A program made the translations under genes and the position numbers. Below are positions 7,361 through 15,563 of a stretch of 40,861 bases of DNA, in pieces. The stretch's first letter is position 1. Every line of letters starts with the position of its first letter. Origin of the DNA: Acidobacteriota bacterium (GTDB taxonomy: Bacteria; Acidobacteriota; Thermoanaerobaculia; Thermoanaerobaculales; Sulfomarinibacteraceae); the NCBI GenBank assembly GCA_013152925.1, contig JAADFK010000230.1:1-40861 (forward strand), given 5' to 3'. The notes beneath the pieces were generated by a model that was given only the letters and a program-made list of their open reading frames with translations, did not search any database and was not told the origin of the DNA.

Positions 7361-10333
7361 GGCCCCGCCGGTCGCACGAGGCGTACCGTCATCGCTGGGC
7401 GGCCAACGCCGTCCGGAAACCGCGTTCCGCCTGTTCTTCGCCTCGTACAGGGCATCGTCCGCCGCGGCGATCAGCTCCTTGGGATCGGTGCCCTCCGCCG
7501 GAGTCACGCTGGCCCAACCAACGCTGACAGTGACCACCGTCGCGATGGAAGACGCCTCGTGGACGATGCCGAGAGCGGCCGTGCCGCGCCGTACGGACTC
7601 CGCGATCTCGGCCGCGCCGTCATTCCCGACGCCCGGCAGCAGGATCGCGAACTCCTCTCCTCCGTACCGTGCGACGAGATCCCCCGGACGCCTTGCGAAC
7701 CCCGCCAGAATCTGCGCGACCTTGCGAAGACACCCATCGCCTTCCACGTGTCCGTAACGATCGTTGAAGGCCTTGAAATGATCGATATCGACCATCAGCA
7801 GGCAGAGGGGTTGCCGGATTCGGATAGCCCGCCGCCACTCGGCATCGAGAACCTCGTCGAGGCGCCGGCGGTTGGCCAGGCCGGTCAGGGGGTCCGCCGT
7901 GGCCAGCCGTTCGAGCTCGGCGTTCGCCTCCTCGAGCTCCGCGGTACGCCGGGTCACCAGGCTGCGAAGACGCCGTTCCCGCACCCTGAGCTGAGCAGTC
8001 CGTACGCGGAAGATCGCCAGCCCCGTCAGCCCCAGGACCCCCAGCACGAGAACGAAGAAGAGCGGCGTCTGGTGGAACGCCGGACGAACGTCCAGCATCA
8101 CGAGGGCCGGCGGATCGCTCCAGCGCCCGGTGCCGTGGCGCGCGATGACGGCGAAACGGAGCTTTCCGGGAGGAAGGCCCGTGAAGTGGGCCTCCCGGGT
8201 GCGCCCGGCATCGATCCAGTCCGCATCGTAGCCGTACAGCCGGTACCGGAAGGACAGCTTGTCCGCAGCCTCCAGCGAGATCGCGCCGAAGCCGACCTGG
8301 ACCCGGCGCGTGCCGCTGGGAACCTCGAAGGTCGGCACGCCGGCGGTCTCCAGCGGCGCGGCGGCGCGGCCGTCGATCACGACCTCCTCGATGGACACCG
8401 GCGGTGGCCGCTCCAGGGCGCGCAGCCGGCGGGGATCCACGCAGGCGACACCGTTGGTCGTCGCGAAACAAAAGGAGCCGTCCCGGCGCCGGGCGCCCGC
8501 CGGATGGCCGCTGTTGCACTCGGTGGAAGGCATCCCGTCGCTGCGGCCGATCACCAGGGCCTCCAGGCGCGACCGCTTCCCCGCGAGCACCTCTTCGATC
8601 GCCTGCCGGCCGATACGTAGGATCCCGAGGTCGCTGCTCACCCAGAAATACCCCTCCTCGTCCGTGAGAATCCAGTAGAGCATCTCGTTCGGGAGCCCCT
8701 GCTCGCTGCCGATCAGGTCCAGGCGGCCGTCCTCCAGCCGGCCGAGGCCGGCGTCGGTCGCCAGCCACACCACGCCGTTCTCACCCTGACGGATACAGTG
8801 GATGCGAGCCTTTGCCAGGGCGCGGGTACCAGGGACGGCTGCGAGCTTCCCCCGGCGGATCCACGCGAGACCCGCCGTCGTACCCACCCAGATTCGGCCG
8901 CGGGAGTCCTCGCTCAGGCTCCGGACCACCGTGTGTTGCCCGGCCTCGCACCGGTACCACGTGGCGCGCCCACGTTCATCCAGCAGCGCGAGCCCATCTC
9001 CCGTGCCGACCCACAGGCGCCCTGACCGGTCCTCCAGAAGGCAGTAGACGACGTTCCGCTGGCCGGATCCCGAGAAGCGGCGCCAGTGGACAGCTCCGCC
9101 GCGAACCCGGGCCAACCCGTTGCCGCTCGTACCGATCCAGAGCTCGCCCCGGCGATCGGTCAGGAAGGACCTGATCTCGACGCCGCTCAGGCCCGGATCG
9201 CTGAAAGGGGGCCGCTCGGGGGATCCATCTTCGAGCCGCACCACGCCACCTCCGCTGGTCCCCACCCACAGGCGGGAGCGAGGATCCTCGTACACCGACC
9301 AGACGAAGGGCACGGGCAATCCCTCGCGGACCGTCCACGAGGTGACCGCCCCATCCCGAAGTCGCGCGAGCCCGCCCGCGGTGACGAACCAGAGAGAGCC
9401 ATCGCGATCCTCGAAGATCTGGCGAACGAGATCGTCCGGCAGGCCTTCCGCCGTGGAAAGCCGTTCGAGCCGGCCGCCGTAAAACCGGTAGGCGCCGTTG
9501 CCCCGCGTGCCGATCCAGACGTTGCCGTCCCGATCCTCGAGGAGGGAGCGGATCCAGAGCCCCTCCAGCAGCCGCAGCTCCTGCGGCTTTCTCCGGCGGC
9601 CATCCTGGACAACGACCAGGCGACGCGAGGTCCCGATCCACAACCGGCCGTGGGAGTCGTCCAGGACCGCATTGACGATCTCGTCGCCCACGTACTCGTC
9701 GACCGCCGGGACCCTTTCCGAAACCGTCTTGAGCTGGAGCAGACCTCGCATGGTCCCGCCCCAGATGCGTCCGCTTTGACCGCGCGCCACCGCCAGCGCC
9801 GACGCCGCGCCAATACCGGCCCCCGTGCCGGGCTGCACCTCCCCCGTGACCGGATCGAAGTAGGCGATGCCCTGATCCGTCGCCAGGGCGAGGGTACCGT
9901 CATCGCGGGCCACCACGCCCATGGCGCCCTCGCCGGGAAGGCCGGCCTCCCGCCCCCAGCGCGTGAAGATTCCTCGGCGCACACGGAACAATCCGTCACG
10001 CGTGGTGAGCCAGAGGTCACCATCCGGGCGCGCCAGGAGCCCCGTCACGTAGTGGTCCCCCGGGCTCGAGCCCTGGGGAAACTGAAAACGCCGGAAGCGG
10101 GACCCGTCGAAGCGGAACAGCCCCGACGGCGCTCCGATCCAGAGGGCGCCGTCCAGCCCCTGCGCCACCGCCGTGATGGTCTCCTGGGGAAGCCCGTCCT
10201 TCGCCTGCCAGACCGTCAGCGTGTACTGCGTCACCCGCTTGCCGGGGTCCAGACCCCACGCCACGGAAACACTCCCGAGGCAAACGGCAACCACAACGAA
10301 GAGCTCCAAGAGGCGGCGTCGCACAACATTCAT
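7343..10333 (-). CDS. Beta-propeller sensor diguanylate cyclase (GGDEF)
   Basis: This 996-residue protein is a membrane sensor that should make cyclic di-GMP. After a signal/anchor (residues about 5-26), some fourteen two-component-regulator propeller repeats with patterns such as DGxLWIGT form periplasmic propellers up to about residue 670. A Y_Y_Y domain (SFRYRLYGYDADWIDAG) follows, then a membrane helix near 755-777, a coiled coil, and a GGDEF domain. The active site is intact (GGEEF near residue 893), and an RxxD inhibitory site (RPGD) lies five residues before it. The ATG at 10333 was chosen because the hydrophobic leader follows it directly. It diverges from the PadR promoter. The ligand is unknown; propeller sensors of this type often respond to carbohydrates. 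Confidence 0.92.
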   Translation of the reverse strand: MNVVRRRLLELFVVVAVCLGSVSVAWGLDPGKRVTQYTLTVWQAKDGLPQETITAVAQGLDGALWIGAPSGLFRFDGSRFRRFQFPQGSSPGDHYVTGLLARPDGDLWLTTRDGLFRVRRGIFTRWGREAGLPGEGAMGVVARDDGTLALATDQGIAYFDPVTGEVQPGTGAGIGAASALAVARGQSGRIWGGTMRGLLQLKTVSERVPAVDEYVGDEIVNAVLDDSHGRLWIGTSRRLVVVQDGRRRKPQELRLLEGLWIRSLLEDRDGNVWIGTRGNGAYRFYGGRLERLSTAEGLPDDLVRQIFEDRDGSLWFVTAGGLARLRDGAVTSWTVREGLPVPFVWSVYEDPRSRLWVGTSGGGVVRLEDGSPERPPFSDPGLSGVEIRSFLTDRRGELWIGTSGNGLARVRGGAVHWRRFSGSGQRNVVYCLLEDRSGRLWVGTGDGLALLDERGRATWYRCEAGQHTVVRSLSEDSRGRIWVGTTAGLAWIRRGKLAAVPGTRALAKARIHCIRQGENGVVWLATDAGLGRLEDGRLDLIGSEQGLPNEMLYWILTDEEGYFWVSSDLGILRIGRQAIEEVLAGKRSRLEALVIGRSDGMPSTECNSGHPAGARRRDGSFCFATTNGVACVDPRRLRALERPPPVSIEEVVIDGRAAAPLETAGVPTFEVPSGTRRVQVGFGAISLEAADKLSFRYRLYGYDADWIDAGRTREAHFTGLPPGKLRFAVIARHGTGRWSDPPALVMLDVRPAFHQTPLFFVLVLGVLGLTGLAIFRVRTAQLRVRERRLRSLVTRRTAELEEANAELERLATADPLTGLANRRRLDEVLDAEWRRAIRIRQPLCLLMVDIDHFKAFNDRYGHVEGDGCLRKVAQILAGFARRPGDLVARYGGEEFAILLPGVGNDGAAEIAESVRRGTAALGIVHEASSIATVVTVSVGWASVTPAEGTDPKELIAAADDALYEAKNRRNAVSGRRWPPSDDGTPRATGGASPDDS

Positions 10334-10509
10334 GGACTTGAAACAAGTGTACCCGAACCATCGCACCGCGACCACGTACATTCCCTCGCCTGCGCGGTGC
10401 AGCATCAACCCGGGGGCATCGGCGTCCCCTGACACGTGTCGCACGCACAGCTCGCCGGCGATCAACTCCTGTGACGAGATCCCGATTCCGGGCCTTCGGG
10501 AGCAGGCCC

Positions 10510-10561
10510 TTGCAAAGACCTATACAATGCATTATACTTTACCGTGTTATGCATGGTATAG
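10510..10561 (+). promoter_or_regulatory. padR promoter with inverted-repeat operator
   Basis: TTGCAA (10510-10515) and TATACT (10533-10538) are spaced by 17 bp. A nearly perfect inverted repeat, CTATACAATGCAT (10520-10532) and ATGCATGGTATAG (10549-10561), matches at 12 of 13 positions. The left arm lies in the promoter spacer and the right arm just past the predicted transcription start. This arrangement predicts autorepression by the PadR protein encoded directly downstream. Confidence 0.75.
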
Positions 10562-10577
10562 GGTCGAGGAGGTGAAC

Positions 10578-10919
10578 ATGAACATCAATCGATGGAAGTC
10601 ACAGCTGATGAAGGGGGCGGCGGAGCTCGCCTGTTTGGCGATTCTGCGAGAGCGGCCGTGCTACGGGGTCGAGATCCTGGAAACTCTGAGCTCGTTGCAG
10701 GGGCTCGAGATCTCGGACGGCTCGATCTACCCGCTGCTCAACCGGCTCCAGCGCGATGGAAAGCTCGAGGCGGCGTGGCGCGAGGACGAAGACGCCATCC
10801 ATCCCCGCAAGTACTACCGGCTGACGCCGTTGGGACGGGCGGCCCTGGGTGAGATGGTCAACGAGTGGCGCGGCTTCTCCCGCGCCGTGGATCGGCTGAT
10901 CCAGGGAGGTGGACAATGA
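10578..10919 (+). CDS. PadR family transcriptional regulator
   Basis: This 113-residue protein is a short PadR-type winged-helix repressor. Its helices ELACLAILRERPCYGVEILETL and the wing SDGSIYPLLNRLQRDGKLEA...RKYYRLTPLGR are typical. PadR proteins respond to small molecules or antibiotics and commonly control a neighbouring membrane-protein gene. The ATG at 10578 follows GAGGAGGTG. Its TGA overlaps the start of the DUF1700 gene by 4 bp, so the operon is translationally coupled. The palindromic operator just upstream suggests that it represses its own operon. Confidence 0.92.
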   Translation: MNINRWKSQLMKGAAELACLAILRERPCYGVEILETLSSLQGLEISDGSIYPLLNRLQRDGKLEAAWREDEDAIHPRKYYRLTPLGRAALGEMVNEWRGFSRAVDRLIQGGGQ

Positions 10920-11527
10920 CTCGGACTGCAGAGGTCAACGCGATGATGAACAACTATCTCCGCCGGTTGCGGTGGGGGCTGTCGCCGCTCTCCGAGGCTG
11001 ACCGGCAGGAGATCGTCCGTGAGGTCGGCAGCCACCTCATCGACCGGCTCGGCGCCTCGCCTTCGGCCGAGAACCTGCACGAGGAGCTCGCAAAGCTCGG
11101 TGCGCCGGAGGAGTATGCGCGCCAGTTCGTCGAGAGCTTCGACCTCTCGTCCGCGATCGCTTCTGGTGCACCGTGGCCCATGATGCGGCAGGCCTTCCGT
11201 ATGGCGGGAAGCGGCGCGCTGACGGCCCTGCACAGCGCCGGACTGCTCGTCCTTCTCGCCGTTTCCGCGAGCCTCATGGCCCTGGCACCACTCAAGCTCG
11301 TGTTCCCTCAGAATGTTGGAGTGTGGCTCGGGCCCGGTCGATACTCCTTCGCCGCGGGGTTTCTGGCGCATCCTCCCCTGGGGGGCTCCGAGGTGCTCGG
11401 CTACTGGATCATCCCGGCCGGAGCCCTCCTCGGCATTGGCCTCCTCAAGATCAGCATCGTGCTGCTCAGGAGGCTCCTTCTCACCGTGCAGGAGGCGGCG
11501 GACCACCGTGCCGGAGGACTGTCATGA
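10916..11527 (+). CDS. DUF1700/HAAS-domain membrane protein
   Basis: The protein has 203 residues. The N-terminal half (NNYLRRLRWGLSPLSEADRQEIVREVGSHL, then LHEELAKLGAPEEYARQF) matches the HAAS/DUF1700 helical domain, which is nearly always encoded next to a PadR regulator. Two membrane segments follow, near residues 102-125 and 160-182. It overlaps padR by 4 bp and the CPBP gene by 4 bp, so the three genes form one coupled unit. In known pairs the HAAS protein is thought to be part of the PadR-controlled membrane response; the mechanism here is unknown. Confidence 0.88.
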   Translation: MTRTAEVNAMMNNYLRRLRWGLSPLSEADRQEIVREVGSHLIDRLGASPSAENLHEELAKLGAPEEYARQFVESFDLSSAIASGAPWPMMRQAFRMAGSGALTALHSAGLLVLLAVSASLMALAPLKLVFPQNVGVWLGPGRYSFAAGFLAHPPLGGSEVLGYWIIPAGALLGIGLLKISIVLLRRLLLTVQEAADHRAGGLS

Positions 11528-12067
11528 ATCACCAGCGACGAGATCTCTACGGGTACCTGATTCTGGTTTTCCTCCTCGGCTATGGCACGCAGATGCTTGC
11601 GGTTCGTGCCGGCCTTTCCCAGGGCGGTCGCTTCTGGGTCTGGCTGACCATGTGGACGCCCGCCGTGGCGGTCCTCCTGGTGTCGTCACGGACCCGCAAG
11701 CTGGTCCGAAGGTCCTTCCACATGCGCGGTCTTCGCTTCGTCCCGCTGGGGATTGCCGTTGGCTGGAGCCAGATCCTGCTGACCAAGCTGTTCCTCGTGC
11801 TCGCCGGACGGTACCGGTGGGACACGGAACACTTTCCTCTGGCCGCGGATGGGAACGGCGTGGCAGGCATCCACGGGCTCGGAACGCTTCTCGGCCCGAA
11901 CGCCCAGAGCTTTGCGTATCTCGCCCTCAACCTCCTCCTTTCCATCGCCCTTGCCTCGATCGTCAACGCCGTCATCGGCGGCCTCGGTGAGGAGCTCGGG
12001 TGGAGAGTCTTCCTCCAACCGTTTCTGGAAGCCCGGAAGGGTCCACTTCTGGGCACGCTCGTCACTG

Positions 12068-12200
12068 TCGGGTCGCATTCTTTCGCCTGGGTACGTCAGC
12101 CAACGGATCGGAACGCCCTCTCCGCCCGTCATTCCGACCGGAACGCCCCGAAAGGGGCCGGAAGTGGAGGAATCTCCCACGCCGTCGCCGGAGGTCGCCC
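12068..12200. repeat. Palindromic repeat at the CPBP break
   Basis: The sequence GTCATTCCGACCGG...GAGGAATCTC around 12129-12179 has inverted ends (ATTCC/GGAAT) and an inner inverted repeat GCCCC-gaaa-GGGGC. It resembles the dispersed GTCATCCCGACC...GAGGGATC element seen at 32415-32670. It begins shortly after the point where CPBP homology stops. Confidence 0.45.
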
Positions 12201-12243
12201 CCCCGAGGCGCGCTGCCCTCGTTCATCAGGCCCCACCGCGGGC

Positions 12244-12249
12244 TATAAT
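12244..12249 (+). promoter_or_regulatory. -10 element TATAAT before the homoaconitase gene
   Basis: A consensus TATAAT stands 40 nt upstream of the ATG at 12290 in otherwise GC-rich DNA. No strong -35 is visible at the usual distance. The leader contains a GGGAGCAAGG ribosome-binding site. Confidence 0.55.
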
Positions 12250-12289
12250 CCCTTCCCCGGCCCATGACCGGCCGCGAAAGGGAGCAAGG

Positions 12290-14233
12290 ATGCCACAGAC
12301 CGTCACCGAGAAGATCGTTCAGGCCCACGCCGTGGGCTTGCCGGAAGGACACGAGGTCCTGGCCGGGGACATGGTCACCGTCCGGCCCTTCCACGTGATG
12401 ACCCACGACAACACCGGTGCCGTCATCCCCAAGTTCCGGACCATCGGCGCACGGCGCATGGCCGACCCGGGCCAGCCGGTCTTCGCCCTGGACCACAACG
12501 TCCAGGACACTTCGCCGGAGAACCTCGCGAAGTACGAGAGGATCGAGGCCTTCGCCCGGGAGCACGGCGTGGTCTTCCACCGGGCCGGCGAGGGGATCGG
12601 CCACCAGCTGATGATCGAGCGGGGCTTCGTCCACCCCGGGCGCCTGGTGGTGGCCTCGGACTCCCACTCCAACATCTACGGCGCCCTCTCGGCGCTGGGT
12701 ACCCCGGTGGTCCGCACCGACGCCGCCGCCCTCTGGGCCACCGGCACCACCTGGTGGCAGGTGCCCCGGACCGTCCGCGTGGTCCTGGAGGGCGAGCTGC
12801 GGCCCGGCGTGAGCGGCAAGGATGTCATCCTGACCCTCTGCGCCCTCTATTCCGGCGGCGAGGTGCTCAACGCCGCCGTGGAGCTCCACGGTCCCGGCGT
12901 GGCCTCGCTCTCCATGGCCCAGCGCATGACCATCGCCAACATGACCACCGAGTGGGGCGCTCTCGTGGGGTGGTTCCCCTTCGACGCCACCACCTCCGCA
13001 TATCTCCGTGCCCGCGCCCGGGTGCTCGCCTCCATGGGCTTGGGGGAGCGGCTGGACGAGGCGCGCATCGCCGCCTGGGAGGCCGACCCGCCGGCGCCGG
13101 ACCCCGGCGCCGCCTACGCCGCCGAGATCGTCCTCGACCTGGGACGGGTCTCGCCCCACGTCACCGGTCCTGACACCGTCACCGTCAGCCGGCCGGCCGC
13201 CGTCCTGGCCCGCGAGCGGATCCGCGTGGACCGCGCTTACCTGCTCTCCTGCGTCAACGGCCGCCTGGAGGACCTCCGGGAGGCGGCGGCCATCCTTGCC
13301 GGCCGGCACGTGGCCGGCCATGTCAGGCTCTACGTGGCCGCCGCCTCGGCGGAGATCGAGGCGGCCGCCCGGGCCGACGGCACCTGGCAGCAGCTCGTGG
13401 ACGCCGGCGCCGTCACTCTGCCGCCGGGCTGCGGCGCGTGCATCGGTCTCGGCCAGGGGCTCCTGGAGCCCGGCGAGGTGGGCATCTCGGCCACCAACCG
13501 GAACTTCAAGGGCCGCATGGGCTCGCGGGACGCCAGCGCCTACCTGGCCAGCCCCGCCGTTGTCGCCGCCTCGGCCCTGGCCGGATACATCACGGCCCCG
13601 GAGGGCGTGCCGGAGGACGGGCCCGGGTACCGCTTCCGCGACCTGGGATGGAAGCCCGAGCCACGCCCCGTCGAGATCCTTCCCGGGTTCCCGGACCGCT
13701 TCGAGGGCCGGATCCTCCTGCTGCCGGAGGACAACCTCGACACCGACGGCATCTACGGCAAGGACGTCACCTACCGCGACGACCTGACGCCGGAGCAGAT
13801 GGCCGGCTACGCCATGCTCAACTACGACCCGGCCTTCGGCGAGATCGCTCACGAGGGCGACATCATCGTCGGCGGCGCCAACTTCGGCACCGGCTCCTCC
13901 CGCGAGCAGGCGGCCACGGCGCTCGCCTACCGCGGCATCCGGATGGTCATCGCGGCCAGCTTCTCCGCCACCTACCTGCGCAACGCCTTCAACAACGCCT
14001 TCATCTGCCTGGAGAGCCCGGAGCTCGTGGCGGCCGTGCGCAAGGCCTTCGCCGACGAGGCCGGGGCCGGCCGGCGGACCATCCCCGCAGGCGATCTCAC
14101 CGTGGACATCGCCCGATCCGCGGCCCTGTGGCGCGGGCGGGAGTACCCAGTCTCGCCCCTGGGGCCCGCCGCCCAGGAGCTCATCCTGGCGGGTGGCCTG
14201 GAGGCGCTGACCCAGAAGCGCCTGGGGCTGTGA
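12290..14233 (+). CDS. Homoaconitase, single-chain Lys4 type
   Basis: This 647-residue protein belongs to the aconitase family and most resembles fungal-type homoaconitase (Lys4), which isomerises homocitrate and homoisocitrate in the alpha-aminoadipate route to lysine. Stretches such as SDSHSN, VRTDAAALWATG, TWWQVP and TIANMTTEWGAL follow Lys4 as I remember it. The [4Fe-4S] ligands are C321 (SCVNGR), C381 and C384 (CGACIG). The C-terminal swivel domain (NFGTGSSREQAATAL, near residues 531-545) is fused to the catalytic part, unlike the two-subunit LysT/LysU of Thermus. The start is ATG 12290 after GGGAGCAAGG. No other lysine gene is nearby, so a different 2-hydroxy acid substrate remains possible. 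Confidence 0.85.
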   Translation: MPQTVTEKIVQAHAVGLPEGHEVLAGDMVTVRPFHVMTHDNTGAVIPKFRTIGARRMADPGQPVFALDHNVQDTSPENLAKYERIEAFAREHGVVFHRAGEGIGHQLMIERGFVHPGRLVVASDSHSNIYGALSALGTPVVRTDAAALWATGTTWWQVPRTVRVVLEGELRPGVSGKDVILTLCALYSGGEVLNAAVELHGPGVASLSMAQRMTIANMTTEWGALVGWFPFDATTSAYLRARARVLASMGLGERLDEARIAAWEADPPAPDPGAAYAAEIVLDLGRVSPHVTGPDTVTVSRPAAVLARERIRVDRAYLLSCVNGRLEDLREAAAILAGRHVAGHVRLYVAAASAEIEAAARADGTWQQLVDAGAVTLPPGCGACIGLGQGLLEPGEVGISATNRNFKGRMGSRDASAYLASPAVVAASALAGYITAPEGVPEDGPGYRFRDLGWKPEPRPVEILPGFPDRFEGRILLLPEDNLDTDGIYGKDVTYRDDLTPEQMAGYAMLNYDPAFGEIAHEGDIIVGGANFGTGSSREQAATALAYRGIRMVIAASFSATYLRNAFNNAFICLESPELVAAVRKAFADEAGAGRRTIPAGDLTVDIARSAALWRGREYPVSPLGPAAQELILAGGLEALTQKRLGL

Positions 14234-14937
14234 CCACCCCACCCGGCCGCAACGGTGGGACCTTCCCGGGCCCTTGCGCCGGGGACGCCAGGGCCCCGGA
14301 CAACGCCGGCGACGCCGTGGAACGGCGCCGCACCCGGCGCTTCTTCAACCTGGTGGCCCCGGCCTTCCATCTCATCGACCGGAACCTCATCCCCGCCTAC
14401 CGGGAGGTGCTGGAGGGCCTTCGGTTTCCCCCGGAGGACACGGTCCTCGACCTTGCCACGGGCACGGGCACTCTGGCCCTGGCCTTCGCCGAACGGGGTC
14501 ACACGGTCACCGGGATCGACTTCGCCGGACGTCTTCTCGCCAGGGCGCGCCGCCGCCTCCCGGGGGGCGACCTCCGCCAGATGGACCTGGCCGAGCTCCC
14601 CTCGCTCCCGGCGGCTTCCTGGGACGGCGTCGCCATGGCCTACCTGCTCCACGGCCTGTCCCCGGCCTTCCGCCGCTTCGTTCTCTGCGAGGCCGCGCGC
14701 CTGGCCCGCCGCTGGATCCTGGTCTTCGACTACCCCGGGCCCGGTCCCCTCATCGTCCGCATCATCGAGCGGATCGAGGGCCCCCACTACCCGGGCTTCA
14801 TCGCCCGCCCCTTCGAGGATCACGCCGCCGAGGCCGACCTCGCCGTCGCCGGTCACGGCGTCACCTCCCACCACGGCGGCTGGTGGCTACTGCGTCCGGG
14901 CGCCGGGACTCCTAGCGGGGGCGAGGAGCTCTCGTAG
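14230..14937 (+). CDS. Class I SAM-dependent methyltransferase
   Basis: This 235-residue protein has the Rossmann methyltransferase motifs: motif I VLDLATGTGTLALAFAERG, an acidic residue at the end of the next strand (GIDFAGRLLARAR), and DLAELPSLPAASWDGVAMAYLLHGL for the post-motif region. The substrate is unknown. A later YPGPGPLIVRIIERIEGPHYPGF segment is typical of small UbiE-like enzymes. The GTG at 14230 overlaps the homoaconitase stop (GTGA), so it is translationally coupled to that gene. An N-terminal extension of about 30 residues before ERRRTRRFFNLVAPAF looks unstructured, so a later start would also be possible. Confidence 0.8.
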   Translation: MTTPPGRNGGTFPGPCAGDARAPDNAGDAVERRRTRRFFNLVAPAFHLIDRNLIPAYREVLEGLRFPPEDTVLDLATGTGTLALAFAERGHTVTGIDFAGRLLARARRRLPGGDLRQMDLAELPSLPAASWDGVAMAYLLHGLSPAFRRFVLCEAARLARRWILVFDYPGPGPLIVRIIERIEGPHYPGFIARPFEDHAAEADLAVAGHGVTSHHGGWWLLRPGAGTPSGGEELS

Positions 14938-15109
14938 GCGGCGAGAAGGGGAATGCAAGGCCACGACGCATGGACCCGCTACCCCTTCCCATCCAAGAGC
15001 TCCCCTCGGAGCACCCGCAGCACCCGCAGAGGAAAGCAAGCGACATGACCTCTCTTCATTCATCATTCATCGATCTCGTCGACCACCCGTGCTCCGTGCC
15101 CGGGCCTGC

Positions 15110-15115
15110 TACTGT
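15110..15115 (+). promoter_or_regulatory. -10-like TACTGT, predicted leaderless start of dtd-like gene
   Basis: TACTGT ends exactly 6 nt before the GTG at 15122. No Shine-Dalgarno sequence or clear -35 was seen. Confidence 0.4.
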
Positions 15116-15121
15116 GGAGCC

Positions 15122-15562
15122 GTGCGAGTGGTCGTGCAGCGCGTCACGGGGGCCCGGGCCTCTTCCGACGGTGAGCCGGTGGCCTCCATCGGGCCGGGGC
15201 TGGTGGTCTTCGCCGGGTTTTCCCGGTCAGATTCCGGCGAGATCGTCCGGCGCCTGGCCGGCAAGATCGCGCGGGCCAGGATCTTCGAGCGCTCCGGGAG
15301 CCTCTTCGGAGCCTCGGTCCTCGACACCGGCGGCGAGGTCCTGACCGTCGCCCAGCTTCCGCTGATGGCGGACTTCGCCCGGGGTGCGAAGCCGGGGTTC
15401 CAGGACGCCGCGTCCCCGGAACGTTCCCGCGCCCTCTACGAGCTGCTGGGGGATGCCCTGCTGGCCACCGGGGTCGTGAGCGTGGTCCAGGCCCCCTTCG
15501 GCACTCGCCTGGCGCTTGGCGTGGACAGCTGGGGACCGTTCACCATCGTGCTGGAGGGTTGA
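15122..15562 (+). CDS. Divergent D-aminoacyl-tRNA deacylase (DTD family)
   Basis: The 146-residue protein aligns over its whole length with D-aminoacyl-tRNA deacylase, which removes D-amino acids (and glycine from tRNA-Ala) from mischarged tRNA. It keeps the N-terminal VVVQRVTGA strand, GPGLVVFAG, KIARARIFE and the C-terminal WGPFTIVLE containing the Gly-Pro motif (residues 138-139). The usual SQFTL segment is AQLPL here (residues 77-81), so both the Ser and the catalytic-pocket Thr are changed, and the MNLS motif has become FGAS. The protein may have altered chemistry or substrate. The GTG at 15122 begins the conserved N-terminus. TraB/GumN follows one base after the stop. Confidence 0.85.
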   Translation: MRVVVQRVTGARASSDGEPVASIGPGLVVFAGFSRSDSGEIVRRLAGKIARARIFERSGSLFGASVLDTGGEVLTVAQLPLMADFARGAKPGFQDAASPERSRALYELLGDALLATGVVSVVQAPFGTRLALGVDSWGPFTIVLEG

Positions 15563-15563
15563 C

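Larger units (their letters stand above)
11524..12267 (+). pseudogene. CPBP intramembrane protease, 3'-truncated
   Basis: The first 180 or so residues look like a CPBP (CAAX-processing/bacteriocin) family membrane protease: several hydrophobic segments and the catalytic motif 1, GEELGWRVFLQPFLE. After LLGTLVT the expected next helix with the FxxxH motif and the final His/Asn motif are missing. Instead the frame runs through about 200 bp of unrelated Arg/Gly/Pro-rich sequence, including the GTCATTCCGACCGG repeat, to the stop at 12265-12267. The protein therefore lacks two of three active-site motifs and is probably inactive, broken near 12067 by an insertion or deletion. A sequencing or assembly fault is possible but the flanking repeat favours a real rearrangement. 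Confidence 0.75.

Noticed and set aside
12062-14242. 726-codon minus-strand frame opposite the homoaconitase gene
   Set aside because: It mirrors the GC-rich codon pattern of a clear enzyme gene, and its translation is Gly/Asp/Val-rich without any known motif.
14938-15121. Spacer before the dtd-like gene, considered as a possible small gene starting near 14970
   Set aside because: The translated product is low-complexity, with repeated CATTCAT-type bases and no ribosome-binding site.
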